This document shows, piece by piece, positions 50,751 to 63,431 of a DNA stretch of 64,000 nucleotides (its first letter is position 1; each line of letters begins with the position of its first letter). The position numbers were made by a program, and so were the translations under genes. Source of the stretch: JABFRZ01 sp964631945 (GTDB taxonomy: Bacteria > Planctomycetota > UBA1135 > GCA-002686595); NCBI GenBank assembly GCA_964631945.1, contig CAZWAY010000013.1, forward strand, positions 1 through 64,000, read 5' to 3'. The notes under the pieces were generated by a model, which saw only the letters and a list, made by a program, of their open reading frames with translations, had not been told where the DNA came from and did no database searches.

Positions 50751-53024
50751 ATGACCGCTCCCCACCCCAAGGACTCCGCGCCCGCCCCCCCCGGGGTCGC
50801 GCAGGGTCGCCTGCGCGGGACGGTCGAGGGCGTGACCTACCAGCACCCGGAGACGCGCTACACGGTGCTGCGCCTGAGCCTGGAGGCCGACGTGGAGACG
50901 CCCGGCGAGCTGTTCGGGGCGCGCGGTCCGCGCGAGCGCCTGGTCCACGCCGTGGGCAAGGCGGGCGAGCTCGCGGTCGGCGGTCGGGTGGCGCTGGAGG
51001 GGGAATGGAGGACCCACTCCAAGCACGGGCCCCAGTTCCACTTCCGCAGCCTGCAGAGCCTGCCCCCCCTCGGACGCGAGGGCGTCACGCGCTACCTCGC
51101 CTCCAAGAACTTCCCCGGCATCGGCCCGGTGCTGGCCGAACGCATCGTCGCGACGCTCGGGCCCGAGGCCTTCGAGCGCATCGAGGCCGAGCCCGAGAGC
51201 CTGCGGCGCGTGAAGGGCCTGCGACGCGCGGCGCGCGAGAAGCTGGTGGCGGCGGTGCGCGCGGCGCGCGGCGAGCGCGAGCTGCAGGCCTTCCTGTACG
51301 GGCTGGAGCTGAACGCGGCCCAGGTCGTCGAGACCACGCGCGCCCTCGGCAGCGAGGCCGAGGCCAAGGTGCGCGCCAACCCCTACCTGCTGGCGCGCCA
51401 GGTGAGCGGCATCGGCTTCACGAGCGCCGACCGGGCCGCGCAGAAGCTCGGGCTGGACGAGGACTCGGCCGAACGCCGCCAGGCGGCGCTGTTCTTCGCG
51501 CTCGAGCAGGCCGTGGCCGACGGACACACGTGCGTCGCGCTCGAAGCCCTCGGCGCGCGCGCGGGCGAGCTGATCGGCCGCGAGCTCGATGCCGCGACGC
51601 TCGCCGCCGACGTCGCGCAGATGGCCGCGGTGCGCGAGGTCGAGCTCGTGCCCGACCTGCATCCCGATGCCACCCTGGTGTACCTGCCGGCGCTGCTCGC
51701 GAGCGAGACGCGTCTGGCCGCGAACCTGGCCGCGCTGGCGAAGGCCGGCCCCGTGCCGGCGCTGGCCGACGAGCGCGCCCTGGCCGCGGCCGAGCGCGCG
51801 GCGCGCCTCACGCTGCACCCCGCCCAGCGCGCCGCCGTGCTGGGCTGCCTGGCGACGCCGCTCGCGCTCCTGACGGGCGGCCCGGGGGTGGGCAAGACCA
51901 CCATCGTGCGTCTGGTGGCCGAGCTGGCCGAGCGCGCCGGGCGCACGCTGGTGCTCGCCTCGCCCACCGGACGCGCCGCCAAGCGCCTGAGCGAGGCCAC
52001 CGGCCGGCCCGCGAGCACGATCCACCGCCTGCTGGGCTTCAACCCACAGGCGCACGGCTTCCTGCACGACGCCGAGAACCCGCTCGCGGCCGAGCTCGTG
52101 ATCGTGGACGAGATCTCGATGCTCGACGTGGTCCTGGCCCACCACCTGGTCAAGGCCATCCAGCCGCCGACGCGCCTGGTGCTGGTGGGCGACCCGGACC
52201 AGCTGCCCTCGGTCTCGGCCGGCAACGTGCTGGCCGACCTGTTGCGCTCGGCCGCCGTGCCCGTATTCCGCCTGAGCCAGGTCTTCCGCCAGGAGCACGC
52301 CAGCCTGATCGTCGAGAACGCGCACCGCATCCTGGACGGCGAGGAGCCGCGCGCGCTCGGACGCGACGATCCGGTGGGCGACTTCTACCTCTTCCCGGTC
52401 GAGAACGAGGAGCAGGCCGCGCAGCGCACGCTCGAGGTCGTGACCGAGCGCATCCCGCGCCGCTTCGGCCTCGCCTGGGAGACCGACGTGCAGGTCCTGG
52501 CCCCGATGTACCGCGGCGCGTGCGGCGTGGACGCGCTCAACGAGCGCCTGCGCACGGCCCTGGGTGCGGCCGGCAGCGAGCTGCGCTGGCGCGAACGCAC
52601 CTGGCGCACGGGCGACCGCGTGATCCAGACGCGCAACGACTACGAGAAGCAGGTCTTCAACGGCGACATGGGCCGCATCGTGCGCGTCGACGCCGACAAG
52701 CTCGCCCTGACCGTGCGCTTCCCCGAACGTGAGCTCAGCTACGGTCCCGAGAGCCTGGGCGACCTGGCCTGCGCCTTCGCCATCACCGTGCACCGCTCCC
52801 AGGGCGGCGAGTTCCCGGCCGTGGTGTTGCCGCTGGTCACGCAGCACTGGCCGATGCTGCAGCGCAACCTGCTCTACACCGCGGTCACGCGCGCCAAGAA
52901 GCTGGTCGTGCTGGTGTGCCAGCCGCGCGCCCTGCAGCGCGCCGTGCAGAACGCCGAGCAGAGCGAGCGCGAGAGCGGCCTGGCGCAACGCCTGCGGAAG
53001 CTGCTCGATACCGGCGCGAAGTAG
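50751..53024 (+). CDS. recD2: RecD2-like SF1B DNA helicase
   Basis: A 757-residue helicase of the RecD2 family (about 720-800), which unwinds DNA with 5'-3' polarity in RecBC-lacking bacteria. N-terminal OB-like segment QGRLRGTVEGVTYQHPE, then helix-hairpin-helix repeats (KNFPGIGPVLAERIVATLG). Walker A is TGGPGVGKTT near residue 378, then LASPTGRAAKRLSEATG, Walker B VIVDEISMLDVVL, FRLSQVFRQEHAS, and the C-terminal HRSQGGEFPAVVLPL. Start at 50751 (MTAPHPKDSAP) lies after a TAGTAT box. Confidence 0.92.
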   Translation: MTAPHPKDSAPAPPGVAQGRLRGTVEGVTYQHPETRYTVLRLSLEADVETPGELFGARGPRERLVHAVGKAGELAVGGRVALEGEWRTHSKHGPQFHFRSLQSLPPLGREGVTRYLASKNFPGIGPVLAERIVATLGPEAFERIEAEPESLRRVKGLRRAAREKLVAAVRAARGERELQAFLYGLELNAAQVVETTRALGSEAEAKVRANPYLLARQVSGIGFTSADRAAQKLGLDEDSAERRQAALFFALEQAVADGHTCVALEALGARAGELIGRELDAATLAADVAQMAAVREVELVPDLHPDATLVYLPALLASETRLAANLAALAKAGPVPALADERALAAAERAARLTLHPAQRAAVLGCLATPLALLTGGPGVGKTTIVRLVAELAERAGRTLVLASPTGRAAKRLSEATGRPASTIHRLLGFNPQAHGFLHDAENPLAAELVIVDEISMLDVVLAHHLVKAIQPPTRLVLVGDPDQLPSVSAGNVLADLLRSAAVPVFRLSQVFRQEHASLIVENAHRILDGEEPRALGRDDPVGDFYLFPVENEEQAAQRTLEVVTERIPRRFGLAWETDVQVLAPMYRGACGVDALNERLRTALGAAGSELRWRERTWRTGDRVIQTRNDYEKQVFNGDMGRIVRVDADKLALTVRFPERELSYGPESLGDLACAFAITVHRSQGGEFPAVVLPLVTQHWPMLQRNLLYTAVTRAKKLVVLVCQPRALQRAVQNAEQSERESGLAQRLRKLLDTGAK

Positions 53025-53054
53025 GCCCGCGGAGCTCCGCGCCCGCGCCGCGCG

Positions 53055-54956
<1,902 letters not shown>

Positions 54957-55048
54957 GGCGAAGGATGCTTCGGCGGGTTCGGAGCCCCGTTGCGGGGGCT
55001 GGAGAGGATCGCCCGCGTGGGTCGGACCCGCAAGGGCCGCCCACGGGG
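54957..55048. other. Intergenic region between cardiolipin synthase and htpG
   Basis: 92 bases. AGCCCC (54983-54988) and GGGGCT (54995-55000) can form a short hairpin, and GGGTC/GACCC near 55017-55029 a second. No T-tract. These could end the upstream transcript of the cardiolipin synthase gene; no -10-like box is evident. Confidence 0.25.
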
Positions 55049-56485
55049 CTACAGGATCGGCGCGAACACCCCGGCGGCGTTCTGGGCGATCTTGCGGGCC
55101 CAGCCGCGCCGTGCCCAGCGCCGCGGGTCGATCGGCTCGGACGCGTCGAGGTACCCACGCTGGAGGAAGCGCAGGCGGCTGGCGAAGTCGGAGTCGTAGA
55201 CCACCAGCGAGGCCTCGTAGTTGAGCTCGAAGCTGCGGCGGTCGAGATTCGCCGTGCTGACCAGGGCCAGACTGCGGTCCACCGTGATCGTCTTGGCGTG
55301 CAGGAGGCCGCGCGTGTACTCGTGGATCTCGACCCCGGACTCGAGCAGCGGCTGGTACAGGCTGCGGCTGGCGGCGGCCACCAGCAGCGAATCGTTGCGC
55401 TGGGGCACGACCAGGACCGTGCGCACCCCGCGCTCGGCCGCGGTCAAGAGCGCATCGAGCGTGCCCTCGTCGGGCACGAAGTAGGGCGTGGTCAGGATCA
55501 GCTCCTCGCGCGCCAGGTGGAAGGAGGCCTGGATCAGGCGCACGACCGCCTCGTGCCGGCTGTCGGGGCCGGTGCCGATCACCTGCACGGGGATGCCGTC
55601 GGCGTGCTGCGGCGGCGCGAGCGCCAGGCACTCCTCGAGCGTCTCGCCCGTCTCCATGAACCAGTCCTGCACGAAGAGCTCCTGCAGGTCGCGCACGGCC
55701 GGGCCGTCGATGCGCACGGTCGCGTCCACCCAGGGCGCGAAGCGCGGCTTGGGAGCGAAGGAGGCGGCCGCGATGTTGTGCGAGCCGGTCCAGGCCACGC
55801 GCCCGTCGACCACGGCGATCTTGCGGTGGTTGCGCAGGTCGATGCGCGCGCTGCCGAAGCGCAGGCGCCGCGGCAGGGCCGCGACCACGCGCACGCCGCC
55901 GCGCTCGAGCTCGCGCCGCAGCGCGGAGCGCAGGAACGGCCGCGAGCCGGCCGCGTCCACCAGCACGCGGCAGCGCACGCCGCGCGCCGCAGCGCGCACG
56001 AGTCCCGCCACCACCGCCCGTCCGCTCTCGTCCGCGAGGAAGATGTAGGTGAGCAGGTGGACGTGGTGCGCGGCCGCGTCGAGGTCCGCCACCAGGGCCG
56101 CCACGAAGCGCGCGGTGTCGCCGTGCAGCTCGAGCCGGTTGCCGGCCTTGGGCTCGCTCTCGCCCACCAGGTAGCCCAGGTTCGCGATCGGGCGGTACGC
56201 ATCGGGCAGCTCCACCGCGCGCCCCGGGCACGGATGGCGCGCCGCCGCCGCGTGCACGCGCGTCACGATCTCGCGGTGCCGCCGGCGCCGCGGGTGCCCC
56301 GTGCGCACGTCGCCGAACAGCAGGAAGCACGCCGCGCCGATGCCGGGCAAGAGCAGGATCAGCAGGATCCAGGCCAGGGCCGAGGACTGCCGCTCGGGCC
56401 GGCGCACCAGCACGAGCCCCGCCAGGAGGACCTGCACGGCCGCGACCGCGAGGAAAACGAGCGTCTGTTCCCAGCCCGCGAACAT
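55049..56485 (-). CDS. Cardiolipin synthase-type phospholipase D family protein
   Basis: A 478-residue membrane enzyme of the phospholipase D superfamily. Two membrane segments at the N-terminus (about 8-28 and 38-58) precede two HKD motifs: NHRKIAVVDGRVAWTGSHN in the first half and LLHAKTITVDRSLALVSTANLDRR in the second. The arrangement matches cardiolipin synthase A (Cls), which makes cardiolipin from phosphatidylglycerol. A basic stretch (HPRRRRHREIV) follows the second helix. ATG at 56485 (MFAGWEQTLVF). Confidence 0.88.
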   Translation of the reverse strand: MFAGWEQTLVFLAVAAVQVLLAGLVLVRRPERQSSALAWILLILLLPGIGAACFLLFGDVRTGHPRRRRHREIVTRVHAAAARHPCPGRAVELPDAYRPIANLGYLVGESEPKAGNRLELHGDTARFVAALVADLDAAAHHVHLLTYIFLADESGRAVVAGLVRAAARGVRCRVLVDAAGSRPFLRSALRRELERGGVRVVAALPRRLRFGSARIDLRNHRKIAVVDGRVAWTGSHNIAAASFAPKPRFAPWVDATVRIDGPAVRDLQELFVQDWFMETGETLEECLALAPPQHADGIPVQVIGTGPDSRHEAVVRLIQASFHLAREELILTTPYFVPDEGTLDALLTAAERGVRTVLVVPQRNDSLLVAAASRSLYQPLLESGVEIHEYTRGLLHAKTITVDRSLALVSTANLDRRSFELNYEASLVVYDSDFASRLRFLQRGYLDASEPIDPRRWARRGWARKIAQNAAGVFAPIL

Positions 56486-56492
56486 GCGGGGC

Positions 56493-57040
56493 TCAGCCCA
56501 GCCCGCGCGACAGTTCGCGTTTCAGCCAGGCCCGCGCCATGGTCCACTCGTCCGCGACCAGGCGCGGCTTGAGGCCCAGGATCTCGGCCGCCTCCTCGTT
56601 CGAGAGGCCGCCGAAGAAGCGCAGCTCGACGATGCGCGCCTGGCGCTCGTCCAGCGTGTGCAGCTTCTCGAGCGCCGCATCCAGGTCGAGCAGATCGAGC
56701 GGCGCGCCCTGCCCGACGGCGTCGTCGTGCAGCGTGATGCGGCCCAGATCGCCGCCGCGCTTCTTGGCCGAGCGCCGGCGCGCGCGGTCCACCAGCTCGT
56801 TGCGGATCACGGTGGCCGCCAGGGCCACGAACTCGACGCGCTGGAGGCCCTGGTACTCGCTGGCGCGCGAGAGCTTGATGTAGCAGTCGTGCACCAGGTC
56901 GGTCGCGTCGAAGGTCAGACCCTTGTTGCGCCCGAGCGCGCGGTCGGCCAGCTCGCGCAGGGTCGTGTACATCTCCGCCACCAGCTCGTCCATCGAGCGC
57001 GCGCGCGGCGCTTCGCCGGGCTGGGCCTCGCCGGGCTGCG

Positions 57041-57044
<4 letters not shown>
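56493..57044 (-). CDS. ECF sigma factor, Sigma70_ECF (PF07638) type
   Basis: A 183-residue sigma factor of the planctomycete-type ECF group. Region 2 is FDATDLVHDCYIKLSRA, region 2.4-like EFVALAATVIRNELVDRARR; region 4 is ERQARIVELRFFGGLSNEEA then EILGLKPRLVADEWTMARAW. There is no signal peptide or membrane segment. Its ATG overlaps the stop of the kinase downstream (ATGA at 57041-57044 in the reverse direction), meaning the kinase and sigma are translationally coupled, with the kinase gene first in transcription order. Kinase-sigma pairs of this kind are known in planctomycetes; phosphorylation of the sigma or an anti-sigma is plausible but not shown. Confidence 0.88.
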
Positions 57045-58633
<1,589 letters not shown>

Positions 58634-58713
58634 GGGTCCCCGCTCGGCGTTCGGGGGGCGAGGACTGGATGGTACCCGCGGGCCGGCCCGTGCGCAGAGG
58701 CCCGCAGCGCGCG

Positions 58714-60465
58714 TCAACGCGCGGCGGCCGAGACGGTGAGCTCCAGCGTCGGACCGCTGTCACCCCGCTCGAGCGCGCCGCCGATGCGCAACGGACCGGG
58801 CCGCTCGGACAGCGCCAGGCGCTCGTCGAAGCGCAGGACGCGCGGCTCGAGCAGCTGCAACGGTCCGAGCACGGCGTAGCCGAGCTGCAGCGCGGCGGCC
58901 TGGGTATCGAACAGCTGGGCCATGCCGCTCGCCTCCAAGGTCGTGCCCTGGATGGACAGCGCCAGCGCCAGGCCCTCGAAGACCGAGCTCACGCGCGGAT
59001 CCGGCACGGCGGCCCCGTTCGCGACCTCGGTCGAGAAGTCGGTCACGGCGGTCCGGCCGCGGGCCAGCACCAGGCCCGCGCTCGAACCGACCAGGAGCGG
59101 CAGACGCACGCGCACCGGGCTTGCCGACTCGCGCCCCGGCGCGCGCAGGTCGATGGCCACGTCGCGCAGGGCGGTCTCCGGGCGCAGCCCCTTGACCAGC
59201 CGCTCGAGCTGCGCGGCCGAGTCGCGGTCCCAGGCCGGATCGGTGACGATCAGGAGCCAGGGGCCGAAGCGCCGCCAGACCGAGAAGCGCGCCTTCATCC
59301 ACTCGAGCATGAAGCCCGAGAGCTCGCCGTCGAGGCTGGCGACCACGCTCGGGTGCGCGCCGGCCTCGTCGAACCAGGGCGAGGCGTCCAGCCTCATGCG
59401 CGGCAGGCGGAAGAGTCCGGCGTCCAGCGCGATCAGGCTGCGGTTGGTGCGCGGGATCGGACGCACGGCGTAGGAACTCGCGCTTCCACCCTGGCGGCGC
59501 AGCAGCACGAGTTCGCGCGAGCGCGCCTTGCCGAGCGTGGCCTCGAGCGTGATCGCCAGGGCCTTGCCCTCGGGCAGGAAGGTGTCGAAGGCGAGCCCGC
59601 GCACCAGCACCTCCGGCGACTGGATCGACTCCGGACCGTCGAGGAACTCGGTCGCTCCGGCCTCGGATCGATTGAGCAGGATCTTCAGCGCGAGCGGGAT
59701 GGTCTCGATCGGTCCGACCAGGTCGGAGCGCAGCAGCAGGGTCGAGAGCGCGAGTCCGCCCGCCACCGGCAGTCCGCGCAGGGCCAGGCGCGTGCCCGCG
59801 CGCGTCTCGGCCATCACGGGCTCGAGCACCGCCATCGACTGCGCGACCTGCGCGTCGTAGTCGTACAGGAACGGGATGCGTCGGAAGGCCTCGACGCGCG
59901 CGGTGCGACCGGCCGAGAGCTCCAGCGCGAAGCTCTCGTGCTTGGCGCCGCGGCCCACCAGCGCGCCCACCAGCCGCGCGACCTCGTCCTCGCCCAGCAG
60001 GCCGGCCGGCGCCAGCTCGCCGCCGCCCTCGGCCAGGCTCAGCACGTCCACCCGCACCGCGACCGTGCCGGCCAGCGTCGACTCGAGCCCCGCGAGGATC
60101 GCGCGCACCTGTTCGTGCAGGCTGGGCGGGGCCAGGACGGTCAGGGTGTGGCCCTCGACCAGGAGCTCGCGCCCCTCGCGCCGCAGCTCGTCGCCCAGGA
60201 CCTGCGTCAGGAGGTCGAGCAGCTCGAACGAGGCCAGCTCCGCGTACTCCAGCGAGTGCTCGATCGAGGGCTGGTCCTCGGACGGGCTGATCGCCGGCGG
60301 CACGAGCAGGGTCTGGCTCCAGCTCGGACTCGCGTCCCAGCGCGGCATGACCGTGCGCAGGTCGTAGGTCGCGAGCACGTTCTCCTCGCCCTGGAGCGGC
60401 GCGCCGGGGTCCCCACCGAGTGCGAGCGCGCTCCACAGGCAGACGCAGGAGAGAATCGACGTCAT
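58714..60465 (-). CDS. Exported protein with secretin N-domain-like segment
   Basis: A 583-residue protein with a signal peptide (MTSILSCVCLWSALALGG). Residues about 75-145 read like the ring-building N-domains of secretins or related proteins: ELLDLLTQVLGDELRREG followed by LLVEGHTLTVLAPPSLHEQV and ILAGLESTLAGTVAVRVDV. The rest has beta-rich segments but no secretin pore domain. It starts with a good Shine-Dalgarno (AAGGAG, 5 bases upstream). Its ATG overlaps the stop of the HEAT-repeat gene (ATGA), so it is part of the sigma operon. Function unknown; it may be an envelope sensor or structural partner. Confidence 0.6.
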   Translation of the reverse strand: MTSILSCVCLWSALALGGDPGAPLQGEENVLATYDLRTVMPRWDASPSWSQTLLVPPAISPSEDQPSIEHSLEYAELASFELLDLLTQVLGDELRREGRELLVEGHTLTVLAPPSLHEQVRAILAGLESTLAGTVAVRVDVLSLAEGGGELAPAGLLGEDEVARLVGALVGRGAKHESFALELSAGRTARVEAFRRIPFLYDYDAQVAQSMAVLEPVMAETRAGTRLALRGLPVAGGLALSTLLLRSDLVGPIETIPLALKILLNRSEAGATEFLDGPESIQSPEVLVRGLAFDTFLPEGKALAITLEATLGKARSRELVLLRRQGGSASSYAVRPIPRTNRSLIALDAGLFRLPRMRLDASPWFDEAGAHPSVVASLDGELSGFMLEWMKARFSVWRRFGPWLLIVTDPAWDRDSAAQLERLVKGLRPETALRDVAIDLRAPGRESASPVRVRLPLLVGSSAGLVLARGRTAVTDFSTEVANGAAVPDPRVSSVFEGLALALSIQGTTLEASGMAQLFDTQAAALQLGYAVLGPLQLLEPRVLRFDERLALSERPGPLRIGGALERGDSGPTLELTVSAAAR

Positions 60466-62258
60466 AGGATCTCCTTCGGGTTCGCGGAGGCGTCCGCCAG
60501 CTCGGCCAGGGCGCCGTCCAGCGCGCGCGCGACGCGGTACACGCGCACGGCCTCGCCCGCGCGGCCGGCTTCGGCCAGGGCGGCGAGCACGCGCCGCAGG
60601 TTGGCGGGCGAGCACGGCGCCAGCAAGCGTTCGACGCCGGCGCTGCCGAGGCGCGCATGGATCGAGAGCAAGCACGCGGCGGTGCGGCGGCGGTCCTCGC
60701 CCGCGCGCCCGCCGAGCTCGACCAGCAGCTGCTCGGCGTCCTCGGCCGTGCCGAATTCGCCCACCGCCAGCGCGGCCCACTGGCGATCGTCGTCGCCCAG
60801 GGCCTCGCAGAACACGAGCGACACGAGCGCACGCGCCGCCCCCGGGTGCGCGCTCTCGATCAGCAGTTCGAGCCAGGTCCGCAGCCCGCGCGCGTGGCCA
60901 CGCTCGGTGCTGGCCGCCGTCAGCTCGCGCGTGAAGGCCGCCGCGCGCTGCTCACCGTGCTCGGCGTCGCGCTCGAACAGCCCGCCCAGGAGCGCCAGCA
61001 CGTCGGCGCGCGGCGCACGCCCGGTTTCCGCCAGGCGCAGCCCCACCCCGAGCGGGCCGAGCCCCGGGAATCCCGCCAGCGCCTCGAGCGCGAGGGCGCG
61101 CTCGCGCGCGATGCCGCAGCGCTCCTCGAGCCAGGCCAGCGCCTCGGGCGGCTGCAGGTAGAGCAGCGCGCGGTAGCCGAAGTCGTAGGGCAGACGCTCG
61201 CCCTCGAGGGCGCGTGCGAGCGCCGGCGCGCCCCCGTCCACCAGCGACAGCCGCGCCAGCACGGCCGTGCCCGCGGCGCGTCCGCCGCTGCGCTCGCTCT
61301 CCTCCGCCAGCCGCAGCAGGCTCGCCACGGCCGCGGGGCCGGTGCTGGTCAGGGCGTCGAGCAGGGCCTCGCGCGAGGGATCCGCGCCAGGCTTGGCGGC
61401 GCGCGCGGCGCGTTCGAGCACGCCCGCCGCCCGCGCGCCACCCACGCGGCAGAGCTGCAGCAGGCTGCCGGCGACGAGCGCGGGCTCGCCCAGCGCGCGC
61501 TCGAGCGCCGGCACGGCCGGTTCACCCAGGCTCCCGAGCGCCTCCAGCGCGCTGGCAGCGAGCTCCTCGCGGGCGAGCGCGCGCTCGAGCGCCGCCACCG
61601 AGCTCGCCTCGCCCAGCGCGGCCAGACAGCGCACCGCGCCGAGGCCGACGCGCGCGTCCGGGCTCCCGAGCAAGCCTTCCACGAAGCGCCGCACCGGCCA
61701 GCCGGCGCGTGCCGGCGCGCGCGTGCGCTCGAGGAAGCGCGCGCGCGCCTTGGCCACGTCCACGCCGGCCGACGGGAACAGCTCGAGCAACGCCGCGCGC
61801 ACGCCGGCCTCGACGCTGGCGGCCGTCCAGTCCGCGTCCGGAGTCTGCGCGGAGGCCGGCGGGCCGAGCCGCTCGACCGCGGGTCCCGCCACGGGTGCGC
61901 CAGCGGGCGCGCGCGACCGCAGCGTGCGCGTGAAGAGCAGACAGCCGCCCACGGCCGCCGCGGCGACCACGCCGAGGGCGAGCGCGACCGCCGGCCGCCC
62001 GCGGCGTGGCGCGACGTGCGCGGGCTCTTGGGCGAGGGCCGCGAACACGGCGCGCGCGGCCGCGTCCACGTCCGGCACGCGCGGGGCCGGGTCACCGGGG
62101 CCCTCGAGCAGCTCCTGCAGCGCGCGCGCGCGGCGCTCGAACTCGGCGCAGGCGCCACAGGTCGAGGTGTGCAACTCGAGCTGGAAACGCTCCTCCAGCG
62201 CGAGCTGGCGCTCCAGGCCGGCCTCGACGAAGGCGCGCGCGACCCGGCAGCGGATCAC
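60462..62258 (-). CDS. Zinc-finger anti-sigma-like membrane protein with HEAT repeats
   Basis: A 598-residue protein. N-terminal putative zinc finger HTSTCGACAEFERRA (H-x3-C-x2-C, the ZAS pattern of anti-sigma factors), then one membrane helix (RPAVALALGVVAAAAVGGCLLF, about residues 91-112). The long C-terminal part consists of HEAT-like repeats (GAVRCLAALGEASSVAALERAL, ALEALGSLGEPAVPALERAL, and so on), predicted outside the membrane. GTG start at 62258 overlaps the sigma stop by four bases (GTGA). This fits an anti-sigma factor of the ECF factor upstream, with HEAT repeats for protein-protein contact. Its release signal is unknown. Confidence 0.7.
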   Translation of the reverse strand: MIRCRVARAFVEAGLERQLALEERFQLELHTSTCGACAEFERRARALQELLEGPGDPAPRVPDVDAAARAVFAALAQEPAHVAPRRGRPAVALALGVVAAAAVGGCLLFTRTLRSRAPAGAPVAGPAVERLGPPASAQTPDADWTAASVEAGVRAALLELFPSAGVDVAKARARFLERTRAPARAGWPVRRFVEGLLGSPDARVGLGAVRCLAALGEASSVAALERALAREELAASALEALGSLGEPAVPALERALGEPALVAGSLLQLCRVGGARAAGVLERAARAAKPGADPSREALLDALTSTGPAAVASLLRLAEESERSGGRAAGTAVLARLSLVDGGAPALARALEGERLPYDFGYRALLYLQPPEALAWLEERCGIARERALALEALAGFPGLGPLGVGLRLAETGRAPRADVLALLGGLFERDAEHGEQRAAAFTRELTAASTERGHARGLRTWLELLIESAHPGAARALVSLVFCEALGDDDRQWAALAVGEFGTAEDAEQLLVELGGRAGEDRRRTAACLLSIHARLGSAGVERLLAPCSPANLRRVLAALAEAGRAGEAVRVYRVARALDGALAELADASANPKEIL

Positions 62259-62881
62259 GGCGTCCTCCGCTCTCGCGCAGCGCGTGCGCGCAGGCCGAGG
62301 TAGGGCGCGAGCGGGCGCAGCAGCAGCTTGCGCGCCTTCATGACGCGCGTGCGCGCCGTGGCGGGCGTGACCTCGGTCAGCGCGGCGATCTCCTCGTACT
62401 CGAGGCCCTCGCGCGTGCGCAGCAGCAGGGCCATTCGCAGCGGCGCGGCCAGCCCCTGCAGCGCGCGGGCGAGCACCAGCGCGAGCTCGCGGCCCTCGAG
62501 CTCGCCGTGCGGCTCGCGCCCACTTGCGAGCTCGGAGTGCCGCTCGCTCGGCAGCCGCTCCGCCGCGGGCCGCGTGCCCTGGGCCCGGTAACGGTCCTGC
62601 GCCAGGTGCACCAGGATGCGCCGCAGCCAGCCCGCGAAGCTGCCCTCGCCGCGGTAGAAGGCCAGCGAGCGGAACGCGCGCACGAAGCACTCCTGGGCCA
62701 GGTCCTCGGCGTCCTCGGGATTGCCGAGCAGGCGGAAGGCCGTGGCGTGGACGCGCGCGTAGTGGACGCGCAGGAGCTGCTCCAGGGCGGCGCGCTCGCC
62801 GGCCAGGGCGCGCGCGAGGCTCTCCGGATCGGGCGTGGACTCGGGCGCGCGGCGGCTGGCGAGGGGGTCCGTGGGCGGCAT
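62255..62881 (-). CDS. ECF RNA polymerase sigma factor (first gene of operon)
   Basis: A 208-residue sigma-70 family protein. Region 2: GNPEDAEDLAQECFVRAFRS and GSFAGWLRRILVHLAQDRYR. Region 4: GLEYEEIAALTEVTPATART with the -35-binding helix. A strong Shine-Dalgarno (AGGAGG at 62888-62893, 6 bases before ATG at 62881), unlike most starts here, suggests efficient translation of an operon mRNA with a true leader. Followed by the ZAS/HEAT protein with overlapping stop/start. Typical ECF pair: sigma plus membrane anti-sigma. Confidence 0.9.
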   Translation of the reverse strand: MPPTDPLASRRAPESTPDPESLARALAGERAALEQLLRVHYARVHATAFRLLGNPEDAEDLAQECFVRAFRSLAFYRGEGSFAGWLRRILVHLAQDRYRAQGTRPAAERLPSERHSELASGREPHGELEGRELALVLARALQGLAAPLRMALLLRTREGLEYEEIAALTEVTPATARTRVMKARKLLLRPLAPYLGLRARAARERRTP

Positions 62882-62887
62882 TCCAGG

Positions 62888-62893
62888 CCTCCT
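62888..62893 (-). promoter_or_regulatory. Shine-Dalgarno AGGAGG of the ECF sigma gene
   Basis: A full AGGAGG on the minus strand, 6 bases before the start codon at 62881. It is one of few strong ribosome-binding sites in the window and contrasts with the leaderless-type starts elsewhere. Confidence 0.7.
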
Positions 62894-63020
62894 GTCTAGC
62901 GCAGCAGGCGGGAACCGAGACGGAAAAAGCTCGGGCGCGTCTCCGCCATTCCGTGGGAAGCCCGCGGGCGGACCGGACCGGCCTCTCCGGGCCCTCCGTC
63001 GCCGCCGATCCGGGCCGGCG

Positions 63021-63431
63021 CTACGCGGCCGCCTGCTGCTTCTCGGGCGGGACGAAGTAGGCGATGGCCTGGTTCACGCGCCGCAGGAACTCGTCCGGCG
63101 CCATGGGCAGCAGCAGGTAGTCCTGGGCGCCGCAGCGCAGGGCTTCCTCGCGGAACGGGCGCGGGCGGTAGATGGCCGAGCTCAGGATGATCGGGAAGCT
63201 GCGCGCGCCCTTGCCCTGGGAGAGCGCCTGCGCGACCTCGAAGCCGTTCTTGCCCTCCAGCAGCACGTCGACGAGCACCAGGCTCGGGGGTGCGCCCTGC
63301 TTCAGCGCCGCTTCGAGCTCGCTCCAGCTCTGGAACAGCTGCACGCCGTAGCCGGCCAGCTCCAGGAAGTGCTTGCGGGACTCGGGGCTCTCTTGCTGGT
63401 CGTGAGCGAAGTAGATCGTGCGCAGGCTCAT
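63021..63431 (-). CDS. Receiver-domain response regulator-like protein
   Basis: A 136-residue single receiver domain with no output domain. Phospho-acceptor is Asp55 in LVLVDVLLEGKNGFE. The N-terminal acidic site has only one Asp (FAHDQQE), and the conserved Lys of beta-5 is missing (LLLPMAPDEF instead of ..KP). The Ser at IILSSAIY takes the switch position. It may therefore be a degenerate or ligand-controlled receiver. ATG at 63431 overlaps the stop of the GspE/PilB-like gene (ATGA), so the two are coupled. The protein is probably cytosolic and may tune the adjacent ATPase; this is inference. Confidence 0.78.
   Translation of the reverse strand: MSLRTIYFAHDQQESPESRKHFLELAGYGVQLFQSWSELEAALKQGAPPSLVLVDVLLEGKNGFEVAQALSQGKGARSFPIILSSAIYRPRPFREEALRCGAQDYLLLPMAPDEFLRRVNQAIAYFVPPEKQQAAA

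Noticed and set aside
62259..62690. Upstream extension of the zinc-finger/HEAT protein into the sigma gene
   Set aside because: The frame is open but overlaps the sigma gene and is Arg/Ala-rich. The GTG at 62258 with a GTGA overlap gives the expected N-terminal zinc finger.
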